A program made the translations under genes and the position numbers. A stretch of 61,326 nucleotides of DNA from Paenibacillus sacheonensis (GTDB lineage: Bacteria; Bacillota; Bacilli; Paenibacillales; Paenibacillaceae): the NCBI RefSeq assembly GCF_009909195.1, contig NZ_JAAAMU010000029.1:1-61326 (forward strand), given 5' to 3'. Below, in pieces: positions 19,196 through 26,972 of the stretch (positions within the stretch are counted from its first letter, which is position 1; each line of letters begins with the position of its first letter). Under the pieces are notes generated by a model. The model saw only the letters and a list, made by a program, of their open reading frames with translations. It searched no databases and was not told the DNA's origin.

Positions 19196-19738
19196 ATGGA
19201 AATGATGGAAAAAAGATGGTATGTTGTTCACACCTACTCGGGTTATGAGAACAAAGTGAAAGCGAACCTCGAGAAGCGTGTTGAATCTATGGGCATGGAG
19301 GACAAGATCTTCCGCGTGCTCGTCCCGATGGAGGAAGAAGTGGTAGACAAGGACGGTAAGAAAAAGACCGTCATGCGTAAAGTTTACCCCGGCTATGTCC
19401 TCGTCGAGATGGTTCAAACCGACGATTCTTGGTATGTGGTTCGTAACACTCCAGGCGTAACCGGATTTGTCGGTTCGACAGGCTCTGGTTCAAAACCAAC
19501 TCCGCTTTTGCCTGATGAAGTGGAACAAATTTTGAAACACATGGGCATGGAAGAACCGAAACCGAAAATCGAATTCGATTTGAAGGAAACGGTGCGCGTT
19601 AAGGTCGGGCCATTCGCTAACTTTGTCGGAACGGTGGAAGAAATTCTGCTCGACAAAAGCAAGCTGAAGGTTCATGTCAACATGTTCGGCAGAGAGACGC
19701 CAGTTGAGCTGGACTACGGCCAAGTGGAAAAGGTCTAA
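19196..19738 (+). CDS. nusG: NusG, transcription elongation factor
   Basis: The 180-residue protein has an NGN domain starting WYVVHTYSGYENKV and a C-terminal KOW domain (about 130-175, FANFVGTVEEI). NusG binds RNA polymerase, modulates pausing and links it to ribosomes or Rho. ATG 19205 is an alternative start three codons downstream. It lies 23 bases behind secE in the same operon. Confidence 0.97.
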   Translation: MEMMEKRWYVVHTYSGYENKVKANLEKRVESMGMEDKIFRVLVPMEEEVVDKDGKKKTVMRKVYPGYVLVEMVQTDDSWYVVRNTPGVTGFVGSTGSGSKPTPLLPDEVEQILKHMGMEEPKPKIEFDLKETVRVKVGPFANFVGTVEEILLDKSKLKVHVNMFGRETPVELDYGQVEKV

Positions 19739-19793
19739 CTAGACCTGGTCTGCGCTGCGGACGTGTGATTACTACGGCAAGGAGGTGTTCATC

Positions 19794-20219
19794 ATGGCAA
19801 AAAAGGTCATCAAGTTGGTAAAACTGCAAGTTCCAGCGGGTAAAGCGAATCCGGCTCCGCCGATCGGTCCAGCGCTAGGTCAAGCAGGTGTTAACATCAT
19901 GGCGTTCTGTAAAGAGTTCAATGCTCGTACGGCTGATCAAGCGGGACTTATCATTCCGGTTGTAATCACCGTATTCGAGGATCGCTCGTTTACATTCGAA
20001 ACGAAAACGCCGCCGGCTGCTGTACTTCTTCGCGTTGCTGCTAAGATCGCTAAGGGATCGGGCGAGCCTAACAAGAAGAAAGTCGCAACGGTTAAGCGTT
20101 CCGTCGTTCGCGAGATCGCTGAACAAAAAATGCCTGACCTTAACGCAGCTTCTGTAGAAGCAGCAATGCGCATGGTTGAAGGTACTGCACGCAGCATGGG
20201 CGTTGTCATCGAGGACTAA
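19794..20219 (+). CDS. rplK: 50S ribosomal protein L11
   Basis: The length of 141 residues is exactly the family norm when started at ATG 19794 behind AAGGAGGTG. The N-terminal PAGKANPAPPIGPALGQAG and the RNA-binding C-terminal half are typical. L11 forms the GTPase-associated centre with 23S rRNA and is needed for RelA activation and is the site where thiopeptide antibiotics bind. Confidence 0.98.
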   Translation: MAKKVIKLVKLQVPAGKANPAPPIGPALGQAGVNIMAFCKEFNARTADQAGLIIPVVITVFEDRSFTFETKTPPAAVLLRVAAKIAKGSGEPNKKKVATVKRSVVREIAEQKMPDLNAASVEAAMRMVEGTARSMGVVIED

Positions 20220-20360
20220 TCGTCGATTGGCACACATGCTTTATAGACACGCTAGAGTGCGTTGTCTGACCGGTGGGGCGCAGTGTTCCATCGGGTGGGA
20301 GGGTCTCCGGGGATAGATTGGAGGATTTTCCGCTACTACCACATAAGGAGGAAATTTCTA

Positions 20361-21053
20361 ATGGCTAAACACGGCAAGAAATACCAAGAAGCTGTAAAGC
20401 TGATTGACGTAGAAGCGACTTACGAGTCTGCCGAAGCGATCGAGCTTGTTAAGAAAGCCGCTACAGCGAAATTCGACGAAACGGTTGAAGTTGCTGTGCG
20501 TCTGGGCGTAGATCCTAAGAAACAAGACCAAGCCGTTCGTGGCGTCGTTGTACTTCCGCACGGTACTGGTAAAACGAAACGCGTTCTCGTTTTTGCTAAG
20601 GGCGACAAAGCCAAAGAAGCAGAAGCCGCTGGCGCGGATTATGTCGGCGATGCTGACGTAATCGCTAAAATTCAACAAGGCTGGTTCGAGTTCGACGTTT
20701 GCGTCGCGACTCCGGACATGATGGCTGAAGTTGGTAAGCTCGGCCGTATCCTCGGCGGTAAAGGCCTTATGCCTAACCCTAAGGCGGGTACTGTAACGTT
20801 CGACGTTACGAAAGCCGTGCAAGAAATCAAGGCTGGTAAGATTGAATACCGTCTTGACAGAGCAGGTCAAATCCATGCACCAATCGGTAAGGTATCGTTC
20901 GACTCCGAGAAGCTGAACGAAAACTTGAAAACGCTGATTGATGCTCTGAACCGCGCAAAGCCTGCTGCGGCTAAAGGGGTTTACCTGAAAGGCATTTCCG
21001 TTTCCTCCACGATGGGACCTGGCGCGCGTTTGAACGCTGCTTCGTTCCGCTAA
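20361..21053 (+). CDS. rplA: 50S ribosomal protein L1
   Basis: The 230-residue protein starts at ATG 20361 behind AAGGAGG. The L1 signature around LMPNPKAGTVT (about 136-146) is present. L1 forms the mobile stalk near the E site and can repress its own mRNA in many bacteria. The 141-base spacer after rplK is G-rich (20268-20320) and may contain such a control site. Confidence 0.97.
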   Translation: MAKHGKKYQEAVKLIDVEATYESAEAIELVKKAATAKFDETVEVAVRLGVDPKKQDQAVRGVVVLPHGTGKTKRVLVFAKGDKAKEAEAAGADYVGDADVIAKIQQGWFEFDVCVATPDMMAEVGKLGRILGGKGLMPNPKAGTVTFDVTKAVQEIKAGKIEYRLDRAGQIHAPIGKVSFDSEKLNENLKTLIDALNRAKPAAAKGVYLKGISVSSTMGPGARLNAASFR

Positions 21054-21084
21054 GAGATCAGACGGGAATTTGAGAATCGAATAT

Positions 21085-21225
21085 GCATACCGAAGACAGT
21101 AGGTGCCGGCCACCGGCTTAATTCCCTACCGAGGTGTTATGATAAACGTGTTTGTGCGCCCATCCTTGCGGTGGGCGAGTAACGGACCATCATGGCCTTC
21201 GCTCTGTCTGCGGGGGCCTTTCTCA
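21085..21225 (+). promoter_or_regulatory. L10 leader and attenuator of rplJ-rplL
   Basis: The segment 21090-21136, with CGAAGACAGTAGGTGCC, a small hairpin and CCTACCGAGGTG, matches the conserved L10 leader that binds the L10-L12 complex. A hairpin at 21157-21176 follows, then a 9-bp stem (21194-21202 with 21210-21218) and a T-rich tail that can act as the attenuator. Excess L10(L12)4 should favour termination. Confidence 0.85.
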
Positions 21226-21291
21226 TGCATCGCGGGGAAGGATTCCGCTGCAACAATCGGGATGTTGACAACATAACGGGAGGTGTACATT

Positions 21292-21789
21292 TTGGCAAAC
21301 GCAAAAATTATTGAAGGTAAAGAGCAGGCAGTTGCGGAAATCACGGCGAAACTTCGCGAGAGCTCCAGCACGGTCGTAGCCGATTACCGTGGTCTTAACG
21401 TTGCGCAAGTAACGGAACTGCGTAAACAATTGCGCGAAGCTAACGTCGAGTTTCAAGTCTTGAAAAACTCGCTCGTTCGCCGTGCGACTGCAAACGCAGA
21501 ACTGAGCGAATTGGATGCTGTTCTTGCTGGCCCAACGGCTATCGCATTCAGCAAAGAGGACGCAGTTGCTCCAGCCAAAATTCTGGCTGACTTCGCTAAG
21601 AAGAACGACGCTTTGAAACTTAAAGGCGGCGTAGTTGAAGGTCAAGTATTTAATGCGGATCAAATCAAAGCGCTGGCAGACCTGCCATCCCGCGAAGGTT
21701 TGCTCTCCATGCTCCTCAGCGTGCTCCAAGCACCTATGCGCAACTTCGCCCTTGCGGTTAAAGCTGTTGCAGAGAAGCAAGAAGCTTAG
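21292..21789 (+). CDS. rplJ: 50S ribosomal protein L10
   Basis: The 165-residue protein starts with TTG 21292, placed six bases behind GGGAGGTG and at the conserved N-terminus. VVADYRGLNV (about 28-37) contacts 23S rRNA, and the C-terminal helix carries the L7/L12 dimers. The rare TTG start may add translational damping to the attenuation by the leader. Confidence 0.97.
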   Translation: MANAKIIEGKEQAVAEITAKLRESSSTVVADYRGLNVAQVTELRKQLREANVEFQVLKNSLVRRATANAELSELDAVLAGPTAIAFSKEDAVAPAKILADFAKKNDALKLKGGVVEGQVFNADQIKALADLPSREGLLSMLLSVLQAPMRNFALAVKAVAEKQEA

Positions 21790-21861
21790 GAAATCTTTTA
21801 ATTCCGGCTTGCCGGATCATTGGCACGACCAAACTAAAACAAATTATTGGAGGTTTATCTC

Positions 21862-22224
21862 ATGAGTAAAGAGCAAATCTTGGAAGCCATCAAAGGCATG
21901 AACGTTCTTGAACTGAACGACCTGGTTAAAGCAATCGAAGAAGAATTCGGCGTAACTGCTGCAGCGCCTGTAGCATTCGGCGGCGGCGCAGCTGCAGCTG
22001 TAGTCGAAGAACAATCCGAGTTCGACGTTATCTTGAACAACGCTGGTGCTTCCAAAATCAACGTTATCAAAGTCGTTCGCGAAATCACAGGTCTTGGCCT
22101 GAAAGAAGCGAAAGATCTTGTTGACGGCGCTCCTAAAGCAATCAAAGAAAAAGTATCCAAAGAGGATGCTGAAGCTGTTAAAGCTAAACTCGAAGAAGCT
22201 GGCGCTTCCGTAGAAGTGAAGTAA
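21862..22224 (+). CDS. rplL: 50S ribosomal protein L7/L12
   Basis: The 120-residue protein has an N-terminal dimerisation helix, an alanine-rich hinge (about 36-52) and a compact C-terminal domain with GLKEAKDLVDGAPK that recruits translation GTPases. It is the multi-copy stalk protein. GGAGG lies eight bases before the ATG. Confidence 0.98.
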   Translation: MSKEQILEAIKGMNVLELNDLVKAIEEEFGVTAAAPVAFGGGAAAAVVEEQSEFDVILNNAGASKINVIKVVREITGLGLKEAKDLVDGAPKAIKEKVSKEDAEAVKAKLEEAGASVEVK

Positions 22225-22246
22225 TTACCCGCTCATCAGAGGCAGA

Positions 22247-22279
22247 CCCCTTGAAGCGTTCGCTTCAAGGGGTTTCCTT
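22247..22279 (+). terminator. Hairpin after rplL, weak or partial terminator
   Basis: A 12-bp perfect stem (22247-22258 with 22261-22272) is followed by only three T before mixed bases. It may be a leaky terminator or an mRNA-stabilising 3' hairpin that lowers expression of the methyltransferase gene and rpoBC relative to rplL. Confidence 0.6.
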
Positions 22280-22316
22280 ATGAATGGGCATGCCGGCAGG
22301 AAACAGGAGGGAAAGC

Positions 22317-22919
22317 ATGTCGGACCATTATTACACGCAAACGCCGGGAGCCAGGCATGATCGTCAGCAGCTTGAAACCGTGCTTCGCGGGAATAAACTG
22401 CGTTTTACGACGGATGCAGGCGTCTTTTCGAAGACGGGCATAGATTTTGGAAGCCGCGTGTTGATTGATGCGCTTGAACTTGGCGAACGCGATCGCATTT
22501 TGGATGTCGGCTGCGGCTACGGTCCCATTGGCATCACAGCTGCGAAGCTTGCTCCGGCCGGGAACGTGACAATGATCGATGTCAACGAGCGGGCCGTTGC
22601 GCTGGCAAATGAGAATGCCATATTGAATGGCGTGAGCAATGCGGCTGCCGTACAGAGCGATATTTATGAGAGTATCCAAGGACAGCTATTCGATGTGATT
22701 ATTACGAATCCGCCAATCCGGGCTGGTAAAGAGGTCGTGCACCGAATCTTTGAGGAAGGCTTCCACCTGTTGAAGCCGGGAGGATCCATGTGGGTCGTCA
22801 TTCAGAAGAAGCAAGGGGCGCCGTCAGCGGAGGCCAAGCTTGAAGCTGTCTATGGCTTCGTGGAGGAAGTGACGAAAGAAAAAGGATACCGCATATTCAG
22901 GGCTCGCAAAGAGCAATAG
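22317..22919 (+). CDS. ybxB: RsmC-like class I methyltransferase (YbxB family)
   Basis: The 200-residue protein starts at ATG 22317 behind AGGAGGG. It is a Rossmann SAM-dependent methyltransferase with motif I LDVGCGYGPIG (about 61-71) and motif IV TNPPIRAGKE. The NPPIRAG form is typical of the RsmC/RlmG group, which methylate guanine N2 in rRNA. Its place between rplL and rpoB, as in B. subtilis, supports an rRNA target, but the exact base is not known from sequence. Confidence 0.9.
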   Translation: MSDHYYTQTPGARHDRQQLETVLRGNKLRFTTDAGVFSKTGIDFGSRVLIDALELGERDRILDVGCGYGPIGITAAKLAPAGNVTMIDVNERAVALANENAILNGVSNAAAVQSDIYESIQGQLFDVIITNPPIRAGKEVVHRIFEEGFHLLKPGGSMWVVIQKKQGAPSAEAKLEAVYGFVEEVTKEKGYRIFRARKEQ

Positions 22920-22936
22920 GGAAACAGAATCATTTA

Positions 22937-22965
22937 TTGACGCGACTTCCCCGATGTGGTATCAT
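22937..22965 (+). promoter_or_regulatory. Promoter upstream of rpoB
   Basis: TTGACG (22937-22942), a 17-bp spacer and TATCAT (22960-22965) with an extended TG at 22957-22958. It gives a leader of about 310 bases before rpoB. That 364-base gap is AT-rich and contains a second isolated TATAAT (23058-23063) with no convincing -35, and no recognisable riboswitch or ORF. Confidence 0.7.
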
Positions 22966-23283
22966 TATAAAATGTCAGCATTAAAATGGGCGCATTCTCT
23001 TTAGTCGACTAAAATGTCAAGCGCTATTTTAAACGTATAAAAGAAGCGGATTTGACGTATAATGTTTACATTTTGGGTCAAAATTACTTGATATGAGACT
23101 TTTACCGGTTGTGCCGCGTAGAACGTTGACTGACAGAAGCACGCTCTTTTTTCGAATTTTCGATAAGGGCTTTTCTTTATTTGAATCAGAATTTGCCTGC
23201 TGCACATTCTGGTTACAGCAATGTTTGTGTATACAAGGTCATTGTTCACTTTCTGTGAAGCAGACATGAGGGGTGAGGTTAAG

Positions 23284-26200
23284 TTGGCAGGACAACTTGT
23301 TCAGTATGGGCGTCGCACGCGTAGAAGCTATGCCCGCATCCGCGAGGTGCTCGAAGTTCCGAACCTGATTGAAATCCAACAAAAATCGTACGAGAAGTTT
23401 TTGGATAAGGACTTGCTTGAGCTTTTCCAAGACATCTCGCCGATTCAGGATTTTACGGGTAATTTGATGCTTGAGTTCATCGACTATTCACTAGGCGAGC
23501 CTAAGTATTCTGTCGATGAGTCGAAGGAACGCGACGTGACGTATGCAGCTCCGCTACGCGTCAAAGTTCGGCTTATCAACAAGGAAACCGGTGAAGTGAA
23601 AGAGCAAGAAGTGTTCATGGGTGATTTCCCGCTGATGACCGAGACAGGTACGTTCATCATCAACGGCGCGGAACGCGTTATCGTCAGCCAATTGGTTCGT
23701 TCGCCTAGCGTTTACTTTAGCACGAAAGTGGACAAAAACGGCAAGAAAAATTATACGGCTACGGTGATTCCGAACCGCGGTGCATGGCTGGAGCTTGAAA
23801 CCGATGCGAAGGACATTATTTATGTCCGTATTGACCGCACTCGTAAAATTCCGGTCACGGTTCTTCTGCGTGCGCTCGGTTTTGGTACAGATGCCGAAAT
23901 TTTGGATTTGCTGGGGCATGACGAGTATATTCGGAACACGCTCGATAAAGACAATACGGATTCCACTGAAAAAGCGCTTATCGAAATTTACGAAAGACTT
24001 CGTCCGGGCGAACCGCCGACGCTGGATAACGCGAAGAGCTTGCTCGTTGCGCGTTTCTTTGATCCAAAGCGCTATGATCTGGCGAATGTCGGCCGTTACA
24101 AGATCAATAAAAAGCTGCATATCAAGAACCGTCTCTTCAACCAGCGTTTGGCTGAGACCTTGTTCGACCCGTCTACAGGAGAAATCCTGGCTGAGGCCGG
24201 CCAAGTCGTCGATCGTCGTTTGCTGGATGAGTTGATTCCTTACTTGGAGAACAATGTCGGCTTCAAGACATACCAAGTTGCGAACGGCGTGCTTGATGCA
24301 GATAGTATACCTCTTCAAACGCTGAGCGTATTCTCTCCGCTTGATGATAGTAAGGTCATTAAGATTATCGCGAACGGTGTCATTGACAAGGCGGTTAAGC
24401 ATATCACGCCTGCGGACATCATCGCTTCCATTAATTACTTCATCGACTTGCTTCATGGAATCGGAAGTACCGACGATATCGACCACTTGGGTAACCGTCG
24501 TTTGCGTTCGGTTGGCGAGTTGCTGCAGAACCAGTTCCGTATCGGCTTGTCCCGCATGGAGCGCGTTGTCCGCGAGCGGATGTCCATTCAAGACGCGAAT
24601 GCCATTACGCCTCAGGCGCTCATCAACATACGTCCCGTTATTGCGTCGATCAAAGAGTTCTTCGGATCCTCGCAATTGTCGCAGTTTATGGATCAGACAA
24701 ATCCGCTTGCGGAACTTACGCATAAGCGTCGTCTATCCGCACTGGGACCGGGCGGTCTGACGCGTGAACGCGCGGGCTTCGAGGTTCGAGACGTTCATAA
24801 TTCCCATTACGGCCGTATGTGTCCAATCGAAACGCCGGAAGGTCCGAACATCGGTTTGATCAACTCCTTGTCCACGTTCGCTCGTATTAACGAGTACGGG
24901 TTCATCGAGGCGCCATATCGTTGGGTGGATCCGAAGGTCGGGATCGTAACGGAACAGATTGCCTACCTGACTGCAGATGAAGAAGATAACTACGTTATCG
25001 CGCAAGCGAACGCGAAGCTTGACCAAGAGGGCAAGTTCGTGGAAGACGCGGTTATCGTTCGATATAACAAGCAAGCTGACAATATTCTTACGATGCCGAC
25101 AGAGCGCGTAGACTATATGGACGTTTCGCCGAAACAAGTTGTATCCGTCGCAACGGCGCTCATTCCGTTCCTCGAGAACGATGACTCCAACCGTGCGCTC
25201 ATGGGATCCAACATGCAGCGGCAAGCCGTTCCGCTGCTTATTCCGAAGTCGCCGCTTGTCGGTACCGGCATGGAGCATAAGTCTGCGAAAGACTCCGGCG
25301 TATGTATTGTCTCCAAACATGACGGTATCGTCGAGCGCGTGTCGGCCAATGAAATTTGGGTGCGCCGCGTTGAGATGGTAGACGGCAAACCGGTTACCGG
25401 CGATCTGATCAAACATAAGCTGCATAAGTTTATGCGTTCTAACCAAGGTACGTGCATTAACCAACGTCCGATTTGCCATAAAGGCGATATCGTGAAGAAA
25501 GGCGACATCCTTGCTGACGGTCCTTCCACGGAAATGGGCGAATTGGCCCTCGGCCGTAATGTCGTCGTTGCGTTCATGACATGGGAAGGCTACAACTACG
25601 AGGATGCTATCCTACTAAGCGAGAAGCTGGTTAAAGAAGACGTGTACACGTCGATTCATATTGAAGAATACGAATCGGAAGCGCGTGACACGAAGCTCGG
25701 ACCGGAGGAAATCACGCGGGACATTCCGAACGTGGGCGAAGAAGCGCTGCGTAACTTGGATGAGCGCGGTATTATCCGGGTCGGTGCCGAAATCAGCGCA
25801 GGCGACATTCTCGTCGGCAAGGTAACGCCGAAAGGCGTTACGGAACTGACGGCCGAGGAACGTTTGCTGCATGCGATCTTTGGCGAGAAAGCACGTGAAG
25901 TACGTGACACAAGCCTCCGCGTTCCGCATGGTACGGACGGTATCGTCGTGGACGTGAAGGTCTTCACCCGCGAGAACGGCGATGAGCTGCCTCCTGGCGT
26001 GAATCAATTGGTACGTGCATACATCGCTCAGAAACGGAAAATCTCCGAAGGGGATAAGATGGCGGGACGCCATGGTAATAAAGGTGTTATTGCCCGTATC
26101 CTTCCTGAGGAAGATATGCCGTTCCTGCCGGATGGCACGCCTGTAGAGGTTGTTCTTAACCCGCTGGGCGTTCCTTCGCGGATGAACATCGGTCAAGTGC

Positions 26201-26829
26201 TCGAGGTTCACTTGGGCATGGCCTGCAAGCGTCTTGGCATCCATGCTGCAACGCCGGTATTCGATGGAGCGCGCGAGTACGACGTATTCGACTCCATGGA
26301 AGAGGCGGGCATGCAGCGTAACGGTAAAACGATCTTGTACGATGGACGCTCCGGCGAGCCGTTCGAGCGGGAAGTTACCGTCGGTGTCATGTATATGATC
26401 AAACTGGCGCACATGGTTGACGATAAAATCCATGCTCGTTCCACAGGTCCATACTCGCTTGTTACGCAGCAGCCATTGGGCGGTAAAGCTCAATTCGGCG
26501 GACAGCGTTTCGGGGAGATGGAGGTTTGGGCGCTTGAGGCCTACGGCGCTGCTTATACGCTGCAGGAGATTTTGACCGTCAAGTCCGATGATGTCGTCGG
26601 TCGTGTCAAAACCTATGAGTCTATCGTCAAAGGTGAGAACGTGCCAGAACCGGGCGTTCCTGAATCGTTCAAGGTTTTGATCAAGGAGCTTCAAAGCTTG
26701 GGCATGGACGTTAAGATTCTGTCCGAGAACGAAGAAGAGATCGAAATGAAAGAAATGGACGACGAGGACGACGGTGCCTCGGACAAATTGAACCTCAATC
26801 TTGAAGGTACGGAAGTCGGCGTGGAGTAA
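23284..26829 (+). CDS. rpoB: RNA polymerase beta subunit
   Basis: The product has 1181 residues from TTG 23284, which follows GGGGTGAGG; an upstream in-frame ATG (23266) overlaps that site. The sequence is nearly co-linear with B. subtilis RpoB. The rifampicin pocket (about 462-492) has the sensitive-type residues, including H480 and S485 (E. coli 526 and 531). The C-terminus ends with an acidic tail. Beta forms half the active-centre cleft. rpoC follows after 143 bases. Confidence 0.98.
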   Translation: MAGQLVQYGRRTRRSYARIREVLEVPNLIEIQQKSYEKFLDKDLLELFQDISPIQDFTGNLMLEFIDYSLGEPKYSVDESKERDVTYAAPLRVKVRLINKETGEVKEQEVFMGDFPLMTETGTFIINGAERVIVSQLVRSPSVYFSTKVDKNGKKNYTATVIPNRGAWLELETDAKDIIYVRIDRTRKIPVTVLLRALGFGTDAEILDLLGHDEYIRNTLDKDNTDSTEKALIEIYERLRPGEPPTLDNAKSLLVARFFDPKRYDLANVGRYKINKKLHIKNRLFNQRLAETLFDPSTGEILAEAGQVVDRRLLDELIPYLENNVGFKTYQVANGVLDADSIPLQTLSVFSPLDDSKVIKIIANGVIDKAVKHITPADIIASINYFIDLLHGIGSTDDIDHLGNRRLRSVGELLQNQFRIGLSRMERVVRERMSIQDANAITPQALINIRPVIASIKEFFGSSQLSQFMDQTNPLAELTHKRRLSALGPGGLTRERAGFEVRDVHNSHYGRMCPIETPEGPNIGLINSLSTFARINEYGFIEAPYRWVDPKVGIVTEQIAYLTADEEDNYVIAQANAKLDQEGKFVEDAVIVRYNKQADNILTMPTERVDYMDVSPKQVVSVATALIPFLENDDSNRALMGSNMQRQAVPLLIPKSPLVGTGMEHKSAKDSGVCIVSKHDGIVERVSANEIWVRRVEMVDGKPVTGDLIKHKLHKFMRSNQGTCINQRPICHKGDIVKKGDILADGPSTEMGELALGRNVVVAFMTWEGYNYEDAILLSEKLVKEDVYTSIHIEEYESEARDTKLGPEEITRDIPNVGEEALRNLDERGIIRVGAEISAGDILVGKVTPKGVTELTAEERLLHAIFGEKAREVRDTSLRVPHGTDGIVVDVKVFTRENGDELPPGVNQLVRAYIAQKRKISEGDKMAGRHGNKGVIARILPEEDMPFLPDGTPVEVVLNPLGVPSRMNIGQVLEVHLGMACKRLGIHAATPVFDGAREYDVFDSMEEAGMQRNGKTILYDGRSGEPFEREVTVGVMYMIKLAHMVDDKIHARSTGPYSLVTQQPLGGKAQFGGQRFGEMEVWALEAYGAAYTLQEILTVKSDDVVGRVKTYESIVKGENVPEPGVPESFKVLIKELQSLGMDVKILSENEEEIEMKEMDDEDDGASDKLNLNLEGTEVGVE

Positions 26830-26855
26830 CAGTTTCCGCGGCTTAGAATAGCACG

Positions 26856-26926
26856 ATGCCGATTCGTCTTCACGGGCGAATCAAGCCGGGGAGCGCCTTC
26901 GCGGGCGCAAACCGGCTGAACGGCAT
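26856..26926 (+). other. Predicted three-way-junction RNA in the rpoB-rpoC spacer
   Basis: ATGCCG (26856-26861) pairs with CGGCAT (26921-26926) and encloses two arms. Arm one is GATTCGTC with GGGCGAATC (26861-26868, 26875-26882). Arm two is AGCCGG with CCGGCT (26884-26889, 26912-26917), topped by GCGCC with GGCGC (26893-26897, 26904-26908). There is no T run, so it is not a terminator. It may be a processing or regulatory element of the rpoBC message. Confidence 0.55.
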
Positions 26927-26972
26927 TAAGGCAACAATAGACAAGTGAACCATGACGAAGGAGGGTTGCTCC

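Noticed and set aside
23058..23063. TATAAT as a second rpoB promoter
   Set aside because: No acceptable -35 at 16-18 bp and no extended -10.
23221..23283. Upstream ATG starts for rpoB
   Set aside because: The conserved protein starts at TTG 23284, and a good ribosome site lies between them.
23554..24723. Minus-strand frames opposite rpoB (also 25615-26694)
   Set aside because: Antisense shadows of a highly conserved gene; no domains.
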